The notes: generated from the letters alone by a model not told the origin. A stretch of DNA of 47,305 bases from Paramacrobiotus metropolitanus (GCF_019649055.1 NW_026570550.1:1-47305); one strand, 5' to 3'. Counted from the stretch's first letter, positions 34,547 through 44,530 are shown. Translations and numbers: made by a program.

Positions 34547-35219
34547 GCACTCATGAATAATTGGAATAATTCATCAATAATAATTCGAATAGCTGCATTC
34601 GGAATAATAGCCCATGCGTGAAAAGCCTAAAAGTAAAAGATTGTGCTTAAAGTTTAGCTGCTGTACTAACGGGTACTTTCTTGAGCTTTCCTTTATTTTT
34701 TAGAATATTCAACCGACGCAGGCATAAGCGTCCAAATGGAAAAAAATAAAAGTTTGAACTGAACTGAACTTAATGAGAGTTTTTGGTGTTTTAAGCGCAG
34801 TTCTCAATAGCTCAGAGTTTTTATTAATTTTTAGAGGCTAAATTATGCCCTCAGAAATTCCAGGGCCCGATATGCGCTTCTGAATTTACAAGGATAAAAA
34901 ATGAAAGAAAAAAATTTGGGTAGCCCGAAACATGCCAACAAAATTACAATGGCATAAAGAAGCCCAGAAAAAAATTTTTAAGGGCCAGAATTATGCCTAC
35001 GAGATTACAGGGCCTCGCACCTCAGCCATTTTATCGTTCAAAAACGCCTCACTGAAAACCAGTTTACTAATTGTAGGCACCAACTTTACGCCAGCCACGA
35101 CGAAATTATATACCACACAATTTTATTGAACCTTACTTTTTATAAGCAAGTTTGGGCACGCTTAAGTTAAAGCAACCAATAACCAAACAGATGTACGTAC
35201 AACTAAAACACAATTAAGC
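34547..35219. other. Right-arm stretch outside the spliced gene
   Basis: Mirror of 25681-26349. A 65-codon frame (34932-35129) runs through decayed satellite units and is not considered a gene. Confidence 0.4.
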
Positions 35220-35334
35220 GACTTTGACCTTTCACCCGTATATCAATGACACATATCAATGAAAAAAAAAGAACTCAATGCAATGGTAATAGTTACTCGA
35301 TCGCTGTTACAGATTGCAATGCCTACGAAATTAC

Positions 35335-36145
35335 CGGGTCTCATAAGGCCCCGTAAAAATTTGGTGGCCGAAAGCATTTTTTTGAATTTATAAAGGAAAC
35401 TTAAATTTGCCTATACCAATTTATACGGCCGGAAACATGCCTTTAAAATTTCAAGGGCTTGATTTTGCTTATAAAATTTAAGGAACCGGAAATTACAGGG
35501 GAACGAACTATGCTCCAAAACTAAGGGGGCATAAAATCTGCCTGAAAAATTACCAGGGATGAAAACTTGCCATTAAAATTTTAGTGCCTGGAAATCTGCC
35601 TACAAAATTACAAGGGCTTGTAATACCAAATCTGCTTCCAAATTACGGGCACACGAAATACGCCTCTTAAATTACAGGGGCTCAAAATATAACTCTAGAT
35701 TTTTAGGGGTTCGAAATAAGTCTCTAAAATTTTAGGGGTTCGAAATAAGTCTCTAAAATTTTAGGGGTTTTAAATATGCCTCCATAAATTTAGTTGCTCG
35801 AGATCTGACTCTAAAATTTTAAAGGTTCGAAATATGCCTCTAAAGTTTTAGGGGCTCGAAATATGAATTTAGGGGCTCGAAATCTGCCTCTAAAATTTCA
35901 GGGGTTTTAAATATACCTCCAAAGTTTTAGAGGCTCGAGATATGCCTATATAATTTAAGGGGTTCGAAATATGCCTCCAAACTTTTAGTGGCTCAAAATG
36001 TGCCTCCAAAATTTCAAGGGCTCGAAATATGCCTCTAACATTTTACGGGATTGAGATATGCCTCTATTTAGGGGCTCGCAATCTGCCTCTAAAATTTTAG
36101 GGGTTCGAAATATGCCTCCAACATTTTAGGGGCTGGAAATACATC
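35335..36145 (-). repeat. Minisatellite array 2, right arm
   Basis: Inverse of 24785-25560, with the same roughly 28-bp units (CTAAAATTTTAGGGGTTCGAAATATGCCT). Small differences in single units distinguish the two arms. Confidence 0.85.
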
Positions 36146-36384
36146 ACGGGAATTTATCCCGGGGACGTTAACCCTTAAAAATATATCCCGGGACGCTCTT
36201 ATCAGCGTCCCACATCTAAATGCCGGTCGAGACACTTATATTGACTTTGACCTTTCACCCGTATATCAATGACACATATCAATGAGAAAAAAAACTAAAT
36301 GCAATGGTAATAGTTACTCGATCGCTGTTACAGATTGTAATGCCTACGAATGTAACCGCTATACGTCTGTTTCTCTGAAATGTA

Positions 36385-36857
36385 CACATTTAAATTACGT
36401 GTTCAAAGTTTTTAAACTTAAAATTAAGTGAAAAAGTTTTTCGGTGTAATATAGGGCGGACAAAGTTTAAGCATTAAAATAGGCGTAAAAGTTTTTTGCA
36501 TTAGATTATGCATAAATAGATTTTCGGTGTAAAATAGGGTGGAAAAAGTTTTTCGCATTAAAAATAAGCGTAAAAAGTTTTTTTCATTAAACTATGTGTA
36601 CAAAGTTTTTTGCATTAAATTATGTGTAAAAAGTTTTTCGGTGTAAATAGGGCGGAAAAAGTTTTTACATTAAAATAAGCGTAAAAAGTTTTTTTGCATT
36701 AAATTATGTGTAAAAGTTTTTTTTGCAATAAATTATGTGTAAGAAGTTTTTTCGGTGTAAAATAGGCGGAAAAAGTTTTCCGCATTAAAATAAGCGTAAA
36801 AAGGTTTTTGCATTAAATTATGTGTAAAAAGTTTTTTGCATTAAATTATATGAAAAA
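36385..36857 (-). repeat. Minisatellite array 1, right arm
   Basis: Inverse of 24066-24540, with the same three alternating unit types. Confidence 0.85.
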
Positions 36858-36924
36858 AGTCTTATCAGCGGCCCACATCTAAATGCCGGTCGAGACACTC
36901 ATATTACTACTAGTACCAGTGTAA

Positions 36925-37150
36925 TATGGCTAGGTAGCTGCATCTCTGCTGCAGCCAGGCCGTGCTACTGCCGGCTTGCGCTCAACAGGATATCAAGTTT
37001 CACTGTTGTGCCTCTTCTGATCTATTGGAGTTCCCATAAGCAAAATGGTGTCGGGTCGGCAAAGTGTGGGTGCAGTTCGGCAGATCTATGGGAGATAACC
37101 GCTTTTCCGCCAAGCTCGCCAAACATGTTGGCGAGCCCGGTTTACTATAC
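36925..37150 (+). repeat. Internal diverged copy of the element terminus
   Basis: Direct, diverged copy of the right terminal segment 37810-38040: AGCTGCATCT, GATCTATTGGAGTTCCCATA, GTCGGGTCGGCA, GTGGGTGCAGTTCGGCAGATC and GGCGAGCCCGG occur in the same order. A more decayed third copy lies at about 37400-37540, and its inverse at about 23560-23690. The element's ends are thus modular and partly multiplied. Confidence 0.75.
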
Positions 37151-37639
37151 TTTCGTTGAACGTATCAGGATAAAAAGTTTATCATGAGTTACCGGTATAG
37201 TATAAATATACTTAATCAAGTCATTTGCGGCGACTTTTCTTAATGCCTATGTGCTGCATACGCCCTTGACTGATGCAGTTTATAGATATTAATTAATACG
37301 CAGTCTTGGACAAGTGCCCATGCTTAAATCCTACAATAAGTTTATTGCACTATCTGACAAAAGCGAATAGGCTCGTTCAGCAGTGATTGGTATACCGGCT
37401 AGCGCACGACTGTAATAATTATCAACTTTCGTTGGTGTTCTCCTTCGGCAGATCCACTGAAGTTCCCATAGACAATGTGTATTGTCGGATCTCAGGACTA
37501 CTGGCGCAGTTCGGCCGACCTATTGTTGGTAAAATTGTTTCCGAAAACACTTTAAAGTCTTGAGGGTTTAATTTCGGCCTTGCAAAAACCCAATAGTAAT
37601 TTTTATATCATACAAGAATTTAAAATAAATAATTTTTAA

Positions 37640-38044
37640 AAGATAGACAAAAATTGCGAATAATATTAACTTGTAACGACATTCAAGTAACTGATTACGT
37701 TTCGCAATGATCATAAATGATGCCAGTTGTCCGCTGCTGCATTCAAAAAAAGCATACCCACCTAACTGGCAACAATTAAGCTGACATTAATTAAGCTGTT
37801 GTCGATAAAGTGTACCTAGGCAGCTGCATCTGTTGCTACAGCCCAGCCGATGGTTGCTTACGATCAGTTGAAGTGTCAAGTTACACTGTTGAGCCGCTTC
37901 GGCTGATCTATTGGAGTTCCCATAGACAATGCATAGGGTCGGGTCGGCAGAAGTGTGGGTGCAGTTCGGCAGATCTATGGGAGAAAAACCACTTTCCTGC
38001 CGGGCTCGCCAACAGTCAACAGGCCAACAAGTTTGCCGGCTACA
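37640..38044 (-). repeat. Right terminal segment of the giant element
   Basis: Inverse of 22845-23270. A long plus-strand frame that begins at 37810 inside this segment runs across the insertion junction into the LINE reverse transcriptase; the part before 38045 is element DNA, not protein-coding in origin. Confidence 0.85.
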
Positions 38045-38050
38045 ACTGCC

Positions 38051-39436
38051 CTATCGCAATTTTGCATCCTATTTCCAAAGTTTTTGAAAGGTGTATTGCA
38101 AATTATTTCAGGTCTTTTCTGGAAAGTAATGGTTTGTTAAGTGATAGCCAGTTTGGATTCCGTGCTAAGCGAAACACGGAACTGCAGTGTCTAGTTTTCA
38201 CAAAATTTGTTGAAGATTTTATTGACAGTGGATTTGAGGTGGACGCGGTAATGCTGGATTGCTCAAAGGCATTTGCTCGTGTTGATCACAAATCCCTGCT
38301 TTCGACGTTAGAATTACTTGGTATTGATCCCGACGTTGTGGGTCTGTTAGATAACCATCAGACCGGTCGCCAACAGATTGTGGTGGTAAATGGTTCGTTT
38401 TCTAAAAGCGGTATAGTTACGAGCGGAGTGCCACAAGGTTCAGTGTTAGGTCGTATCCTGTTTATTTGCGAAATTAACGGATTAACGATTGTTTTATTTA
38501 ATGGTAGCAGAATTTTTATTTTTGCGGATGATGTGTTTTTGTGCAGACCTATAATATCAGGTGACGACTGCGTAAAACTACAGGAAGATATTGATGCCGT
38601 TTTTAAAGCCGCAGCTGCCAAACGGTTGACCTTTAACCCGAAGAAGTCTGTGCATATGCGTTTCTCAAAAAAACGAAATTTAACTGACATACATAAATAT
38701 TTGCTGAATAATACCGAAATTGAAAATCGTTTCGTAAACAAATATTTAGGATTGCTGGTAGACCGGAAACTGCGGTGGAGTGAGCATACCAGTAATTTAT
38801 ACACCAGGATTCGAAAGCGTATTGGTTACATGTTGTCGCTGTTCGATCATTATGATTCCGCAGCACTTATCTATTTATTTATAGCACTGATTTTTCCTCT
38901 TCTGGAGTACTGCAGTCCAGTGGTAAAACCTTTCCTTAAAACGCAAGAGAAGATCTTGAGATATGTGTTTTGAAATTTTTAAAAAGACTACGTCTGGGAA
39001 GCGCACGTAATAATTATTGTGGCCGACTTCATGAGGTAAACTGGGACTGCGTTGAATTACGTCGGATTAAAACCTCTTTGTTTGTTGCCTATAAGCTACT
39101 ATTCGGCATTATACCTTTCGGCAACTGTTTTTCACTAGTTATGAGTCAGTTACTGCCGCCAATACTGTTGCAGGTAACACCCGAAATGCAAACCGGATGT
39201 CGGGCCATCCATTCCCGATTCAAGCTGCGAATACCACTTTTTGCGAAACCGAAGTGCCAGCCAGTGAAGACTCGTTCTCATGGAGGATTACCAAAATCGG
39301 GAATGACCTCGATTTGGACGCATCATCCTATCGCTCCCTACATGTGTTTCAAGCTGCACTGGAAAGCGTTTCATGGAAGGAGATCGCCTCTGTTAAAGAC
39401 CACCTTGACACGCTTAATAAGCTTGACCTTTGTTGA
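38051..39436 (+). pseudogene. LINE ORF2, 3' part: reverse transcriptase and C-terminal tail
   Basis: Continues the frame interrupted at 22844 (HPISKVFERCI). Reverse-transcriptase motifs in order are GFRAKRNTE, VMLDCSKAFARVDHKSL (first catalytic Asp), TSGVPQGSVLG, FIFADDVFL (the (F/Y)ADD core), FNPKKSVHM and YLGLLVDRKLRW. A stop at 38971 ends this frame. Reading continues one frame over (FLKRLRL...VNWDCVELRRIKTSLFVAYKL), then shifts again near 39197 to a tail typical of CR1/jockey ORF2 (SFSWRITKIGNDLDLD...VFQAALE), ending at 39436. All catalytic residues remain, but the frameshifts make it inactive. Confidence 0.9.
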
Positions 39437-40232
39437 AATCGATGTGATTATCCTTATTTTGTCGGTTTTGTTGCACTGTTTTCTTGTCTTAATTATTTGA
39501 CTTGTCTATAGATCTCGATGAGGAGTCATTCCTTGTATCTGTAGACATTAAGCATTAAAAACCTAAAAGCTAAACAGCTGCATACAGAGGTTGAATCGAT
39601 CTCGTTGCCCAGTTTGTGCCTTTAGATACACGTGATCACCAAATCTGTAAAGGAAAAGATCTACGTATATCACAACCCAAGACAGAACAAATGAAAGAAT
39701 TATAAATAATTCGTTAAGGCCATTGGATTTTAGCATGTTTCGTTGGATAACTCTCAAAATTTTTGGGTTTTTTTCCAATCCAGAATAAATTTGGAGGAAC
39801 ACTAAGTATGTTATACTGCTGCTCGCGATATTGCGAACAATGCATTTTTTTTATTAATTTATATTTTTCCCACGTTCCCACTTCCTAATCTCCTTCACAT
39901 TCCAATCAAACCGCTTTCCGACACAGCCTAGTGTGAGTTCCCAATGCTTATTTGTTCTTGATTAGCCGCTATCGCAAGCACTTGTGCATAGATAAGATAT
40001 ATCCATGCCGTAAACGTAATGCAGATGTAAAGGCACGCACTCAAATTTCAAAATTCATGTGCAGTAGTTATGCCGCTGTTATCGATTCCCGCATTGAGAA
40101 TACTCTTCGCCTTGATACATTTATAGTTTTAAATATAACTAAGTAGTAGACAGCAGTTTCGGAGCGCCAAATTCGCTCTCTGTTGTACCTCTTTCAAAAG
40201 CCTCATGTCTGCAGTGAGCACAATCTAGAAGA
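39437..40232. other. LINE 3' tail and upstream region of the GTPase gene
   Basis: The first 100 bp or so is probably LINE 3' untranslated sequence. The remainder is AT-rich and should hold the GTPase promoter. No TATA box or repeat could be assigned with confidence. Confidence 0.4.
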
Positions 40233-41585
40233 ATGTACCGCCCTATGATAATGAAAGATCTTACCGGAAAACCGGACAGGAACCGCAATAAGCCCTGCTG
40301 CCTGTTGATGGGCCTAACCGGAGCCGGGAAAACGACACTGGGCAACATGTTATGCGGCACCCAGCATGCAACCGGTGCCTCGAAAGGCAGTTTGACCCAG
40401 CTGATTTTCAGGAATGAAGTGCATGTCGGAAAAAACACCTTCTGTGTTATCGACACACCGGGAACGGGTAGCCAAAACGACACGTATAAACATGCGGTGC
40501 AGCTGCGGGCGGCATTAACGGCCACGGAGCTGCATACCATTTTCCTCGTACAGAAATACGAGAACCGAATTGACCAAATGATCGACCATTTTCTTCAGGT
40601 GGTGCAACCTGTCCGCGCATTCACTAATAGAATCGTGATCCTCGTTTCGCATATGGATAATGCTGAAGATCCTAATAAAGATTTCTCAAGGATCTGCGAT
40701 GTATTAGCGAAAACCAGTTCAAATGTTGCCAACATCATTTTCTACTCGCAGCGCAGCGATCCAAGCATGATTGCCGACTTAATGTATGCTTGTATGTCGC
40801 GCATGGCACCGCAGCAGCTAAAGATATCTGACGAAGATTTCCGTTTTTTTTTCAAATTGGACGAAAGTAGAATGGGTACGAGTATGCGGCGATCGCTCGA
40901 TCAGTACAAGAAACAGGTGCAGGAAAAGTTGGACGCCTACTTGAGAGCACGCGACCGCATAAGAAACGAATCCGAGGGAGACAAGGACGAGCTCTTCCAC
41001 GTTATGATTTTCCAATTCAAGTACGACCTCGATGAGCTGTACCAGGTGTTTGTGGATGAGCATGGTAAAGATATGGTGGAGATGGACTACTATGCCTTGT
41101 GCCTCCAGATGCGAAAGGAAAACGTTAAGAACTGCGATCAGTTTGTCAGCTCAGTAACCCCGCTGATGACGCACAATTTGTTCGATAAAACGGATCCACG
41201 GAATTTAATTAAGGCTTGTCCGCATTGTGGACTGATTTGGTGGAACACGGAAGGCGGTGGCGGTGGCACGGAGTGCGGAAACCGCGTTAGTTCTCTTTTT
41301 GATTGGCGAAAGGATGCTTTAATCAGATACGTTCCGAGGCTAACTGCTGGTAAGTTAAGCCATACCGAAAGCTCGATGGGAGATACAACGCGCATAGGAG
41401 GATGCGGTCGACCAATTGTGTGGATTAAGCTGCCCCAACTCACCGACGAGGTTCTGTTCCAGATTTTCGAGGTCAAGACCATGGACGAGGTGAAAAGAGC
41501 TTTAAGGACTGAAGCATTTCAGAGAGCGGACGCCAGCTATCAGCGATTTGCAAAGTATCGACACATTTATTCACTGCTGGAATAG
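40233..41585 (+). CDS. AIG1/GIMAP-like GTPase with C-terminal Cys-rich domain (intronless, 450 aa)
   Basis: An intact frame from ATG to TAG. The P-loop GLTGAGKTTLGN is at residues 27-38. A switch-region Ser/Thr pair (KGSLTQ) follows, then G3 VIDTPGTG at about residue 72. A GIMAP-like G4 position reads LVSHMDN at about 134 in place of the NKxD of Ras-type enzymes. A helical, charged middle region (about 190-310) follows. The C-terminal third holds CPHCGLIWW, then TECGNR and GGCGRPIVW, a likely zinc-binding ribbon. In animals AIG1-type GTPases oligomerise on membranes and act in immune and survival functions; the exact role here is not known. Lack of introns and an uninterrupted frame beside a transposon-rich region suggest a retained host gene or a retrocopy that stayed functional. 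Confidence 0.8.
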   Translation: MYRPMIMKDLTGKPDRNRNKPCCLLMGLTGAGKTTLGNMLCGTQHATGASKGSLTQLIFRNEVHVGKNTFCVIDTPGTGSQNDTYKHAVQLRAALTATELHTIFLVQKYENRIDQMIDHFLQVVQPVRAFTNRIVILVSHMDNAEDPNKDFSRICDVLAKTSSNVANIIFYSQRSDPSMIADLMYACMSRMAPQQLKISDEDFRFFFKLDESRMGTSMRRSLDQYKKQVQEKLDAYLRARDRIRNESEGDKDELFHVMIFQFKYDLDELYQVFVDEHGKDMVEMDYYALCLQMRKENVKNCDQFVSSVTPLMTHNLFDKTDPRNLIKACPHCGLIWWNTEGGGGGTECGNRVSSLFDWRKDALIRYVPRLTAGKLSHTESSMGDTTRIGGCGRPIVWIKLPQLTDEVLFQIFEVKTMDEVKRALRTEAFQRADASYQRFAKYRHIYSLLE

Positions 41586-42534
41586 TTAGTCAAAGATCTT
41601 TAGGAAGATACCGGAAAACGGCGCCTCGCGAAATTTTCTGGATTTGTTTCATATTTTGGCCAACAATTTCTCGGCTAGATGCTAAAAAGCTTAATTTTGT
41701 CGTGATTTCAGGTCGCAGTGACAACCGGGCACTGGTGCATTGCGCTGGGGCCTTTTGCGTACGTTCTAGATGTACTGCTAATGCTTTTTTCTGCTTGTCG
41801 TTTTTTTTTCTGAAATATTTTTGAACAAGGAAATTTTCGGAAGCACAGGTAACTTGCTATGCGCCGAAAAATTCCTGTCGCGTGATCTGTTAGATGTGTA
41901 TTTAATAATCTACCACACAATGATCTTTTTACAACAGCGACAGCAACAGAACAAAATTAAACTTACGAAAGTTTTTCATAAATCATTGAATAATAACTAA
42001 ACATTACGTCCCTATACTGTAATACAGTCATATCTTCCAATCTGCTGCAATCGGGGTATACATAAACCTTCGACAAACACAGTCTCAGCGGTCACGGTTC
42101 TTAACCCTCCAGCGGGCAGTTCCCGAAGGTGTCCGAATTTTCTTTTGAAAATCGGGATTTCTCGATGAAAAAAATCAATTAAGATATGGAATTTTTTGAG
42201 AGCTTGTGCTGACCATAGGTCAGCGGTGGTGACTAGGGTGTTTGCCAACGCCAATGCCCATGAACGGTCTACTGCATATAAATGCTTATTTTTGTAACAA
42301 TTAGACTAGCAGGAATAAATGAAAAACACTTACTTCATGAAGTAGCACAAAAAAATTACTTTAAAACAGAAGTACAGAAGTGGTCAACAATTTGACCACT
42401 GGACAGCAAAAAATTAAAAACTGCCAGAACCTGTTTTCCTGCATTTTGACCAGTGCTACATATAAAAAACATAGAAAACAAGCGATACTGACACTATTAC
42501 TTTCCAAAACTTTCATCACGCTCTCCTATGGCAC
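41586..42534. other. Gene-free stretch downstream of the GTPase gene
   Basis: A minus-strand 80-codon frame (42254-42012) begins with a non-ATG codon and has no recognisable domain. It might belong to the piggyBac-like remnant upstream on that strand but cannot be supported. A small near-repeat TTTGACCA...TTGACCAGTG occurs around 42380-42460. Confidence 0.4.
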
Positions 42535-42714
42535 TTAACGAAGCAGTCTTTGTGAAATTTTAGCATTGTGCTTACTGCATTTCTGACACGCCGAGCTGCC
42601 TTTACACTGCGAGCATTGTTTGGGTTTGCGTTTCCTGGATGTGGCCGCAGTTGCCGGTATGGGGAAAGCGGAGGAATTGGTGATCTGCACAGGCAACTGG
42701 CACCGAACCAGATA
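42535..42714 (-). pseudogene. Possible piggyBac-like C-terminal Cys-rich tail
   Basis: A minus-strand open frame of 59 codons ends at TAA (42537-42535). It contains RKRKPKQCSQCKGSSACQKC, then SKHNAK: a basic lead followed by C-x2-C-x5-C-x2-C...H. This resembles the zinc-binding tail of piggyBac transposases. The DDD catalytic core was not found upstream on this strand, so this would be a fragment. The motif is short and the call is weak. Confidence 0.3.
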
Positions 42715-43623
42715 TTAGTGGTCACTCGCACTTTTTCGAATGAAGCGAATAACAGCCGGATGTAACCTACACAAGGCTGTCGCAAAGGTCAACATCACTA
42801 AAGTGGTCATTACAGTTCCCAGTCGCCCGACACTGGTTAAAACTTATACTCTGCTTGTTTTTTAAAGCTACGCGGCTTCACAGCTTTGCTTGCCCAAGCG
42901 GTGTATCCTTATCCGCTGTCGAAGGCAGAACGCGGCAGAAAGCAGTGTTGTGCTGCCATTTTTCTCAGTGCTACACTGGCGGTAGAATTAGAATCACGTC
43001 TACCATGCCGACCGACCCGGGGTGGTGTTCAGAATCCCCATTTTTGCCGACTTGAAACAACTAAACCCGCATGGTGCATGTTTGGCGTCCGAACCAATAG
43101 TACCGGTAAGTATATTATTCCGGTTACGTACTTGTACACCGGTACACGTAATGATAAGTATCTGTCGAAAGTGCACCCGCCCGTGAATTCATAACCTTTC
43201 ATGGGCAATGGTGTTGGCACGCAACACACGTTTTTGACGGACTGCGGTCATCTGTGGTTCAACTTATAGAAGCTGCGTTGAGCATTTTTGAATAAAGCGT
43301 TGTCATTTCTACCTTGTTGATTTATCTCCGGTTTTAATTATCCATCCACTAATTAGTTAATTAGCAAGATCGGCGAGAGGTCAGAAAGTCCGAAATTAGC
43401 CATTTTCGGATACCTGTAGTTTGTAATTAACTCAAGATACACGTTTGAGTTGTTTTTACTGGTGCTTGACGGTCCCTTGTTGCTAATCATGCAAAGCGAT
43501 ATGAATTAACCGTTCGCGATCACTTGGAAAAAAATTCTGAACAACATGTTGCGCCCTGACGCCAATGCCCGTCAACGGGTTAACTTCACTGGAGCCGGTA
43601 TCTGGCTTGCCTTTTCTTGATTA
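42715..43623. other. Gene-free stretch
   Basis: Plus-strand frames of 66 and 102 codons (42855-43194) start without a good ATG and show no domain. The sequence ACCG|GTAAGTA near 43107 is a good donor-like site, so an unrecognised exon is possible but cannot be shown. Confidence 0.35.
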
Positions 43624-43760
43624 CCGTGAAACCCGATATTAACGCCCCCCCCCCCCCGAAATTAACACACCCCGTGCGGTTTTAAACGCCCCCTACCGTA
43701 GATCACGAAATAATAAAAGCTCCCCCGAAATTATCGCCCCGGGGCGCCTAAAAAATTGCG
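43624..43760. repeat. MITE-like GC-rich repeat, copy 2, with a C13 run
   Basis: Begins ACCGTGAAACCCGATATTAACG as at 11880, followed by a 13-C homopolymer (43645-43657) and AT/GC alternating blocks (GAAATTAACAC, CCGAAATTATCGCCCCGGGGCG). It shares ACAATGTACGACAAAAAG about 140 bp downstream with copy 1. Confidence 0.6.
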
Positions 43761-44530
43761 AACCTGCGCTTTTTTAGTCTGTTGTCGGTACAGTCTGAAT
43801 GGTACTTCTTGCTAATTTAGTTAAATTCCACTTATGCACACCCGTTAAACTATGATTTTCTAACAGATTTCTTATTTACTGAATTATTTCTGTAATGTTC
43901 ATACAATGTACGACAAAAAGAGGTTGAACCGATCAGTCGGTTCGCGGTTCAAAATAACCTCGCAACGACACGCCACCACTAAAACTTGGGTGCTTACTCA
44001 CTACTTTCAGACGCTCGCGCTCCGTGAATATCAAAGTGCAGCTATACTCGTTGCATATCCAAAGGTGTAGAAAAAAATTTTAAACTTTTTGATACTAAAC
44101 CTGTGGCTGTTTATGGCGAACAGCACAAATTCTAGCCAATTTTGCTTTCCCATAGACTTAAGCATTGGTTGCAAGCCAAACGGTTAAGAGACGAGGGCTC
44201 ACTAGCGTTCACGCCTGTGGCGCTAGGCGCTACGCCATGGATTACGGTCTGTGTTGTGTCTCGCTTCTGATTGGCTTGCGCTTTATCAGTGGGCGCGGCG
44301 TAGCACGTGCTGCGCACAGTGCAGAATTGGCTCTACGTTTTACGATCGAGCTGCGCCGATCATTATGTTGATTTCTGTTGTTCAGACTTTCAATATTATT
44401 AAAAGTCAGCTATACGCGGTGCGACGTTTTGTGTTTCCGCATAGTTCGCTACACTTCTGCGTAGCTCACTCCACAGGATAGATCCCGTTTCTGTCTCTGT
44501 CTCTGGATCCATTCTGGATCTAGCATTAGA
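43761..44530. other. Gene-free stretch, possible LTR
   Basis: If the primer-binding-like site at 44531 is real, the 5' LTR would lie here and end near TAGCA (44521-44525). I could not define a TG start or see a second LTR, which would be outside the window. Short frames here have no domain. Confidence 0.3.

Larger units (their letters stand above)
35220..36895 (-). repeat. Right double module, mirror of 24035-25680
   Basis: R2 copies lie at about 35220-35330 and 36240-36350, R1 copies at about 36195-36235 and 36858-36895. Array 2 is between 35335 and 36145 and array 1 between 36385 and 36857. Order and orientation are the inverse of the left arm. Confidence 0.8.
22845..38044. mobile_element. 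Giant palindromic transposable element (15.2 kb, arms about 7.1 kb)
   Basis: The element begins TGTAGCCGGCAAACTTG and ends with its exact inverse (...CCGGCTACA). It is flanked by ACCGCC (22839-22844) and ACTGCC (38045-38050), a 6-bp duplication with one transition. Deleting the element and one copy restores NHRPIAI in the LINE reverse transcriptase. Left and right arms are inverted copies from the ends to about 29975 and 30946, with coordinate sums near 60890-60917 throughout. The central loop is about 1 kb. The outer 400 bp and the inner 5.9 kb of the arms are nearly identical, while 23270-24015 against 36920-37640 is strongly diverged. Recognised contents per arm are one spliced 100-aa gene, one 84-aa ORF and two satellite modules. 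No transposase or integrase was found, so it was probably mobilised in trans. TG...CA ends with a short duplication resemble products of retroviral-type integrases and of Ginger-like elements, but 6 bp does not match Ginger's 4 bp. Confidence 0.88.
20284..39560 (+). mobile_element. CR1/jockey-like LINE, split by a 15.2-kb insertion
   Basis: ORF1, the ORF2 endonuclease and the beginning of the reverse transcriptase lie at 20284-22844. The rest of the reverse transcriptase and the C-terminal tail lie at 38051-39436. Without the insert the element is about 4.1 kb. ORF2 needs at least three frame changes besides the insertion. The 3' tail ends somewhere near 39560; no clear poly(A) or microsatellite tail or target duplication was seen. 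Confidence 0.85.

Noticed and set aside
22845-38044. The palindrome as an assembly artefact (inverted duplication of reads)
   Set aside because: Arms differ by scattered substitutions and indels, one arm has a private tandem duplication, and the ends carry a 6-bp duplication that restores a reverse-transcriptase frame when removed. An artefact would not produce these.
37810-38044. N-terminal extension of the LINE reverse transcriptase (Cys-rich CCYSPADGC segment)
   Set aside because: This part is the terminal repeat of the inserted element; the same sequence is present inverted at the other end, away from any reverse transcriptase.
42012-42254. Minus-strand 80-aa frame near a possible piggyBac tail
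   Set aside because: Non-ATG start, no recognisable domain and no link in frame to the Cys-rich segment.
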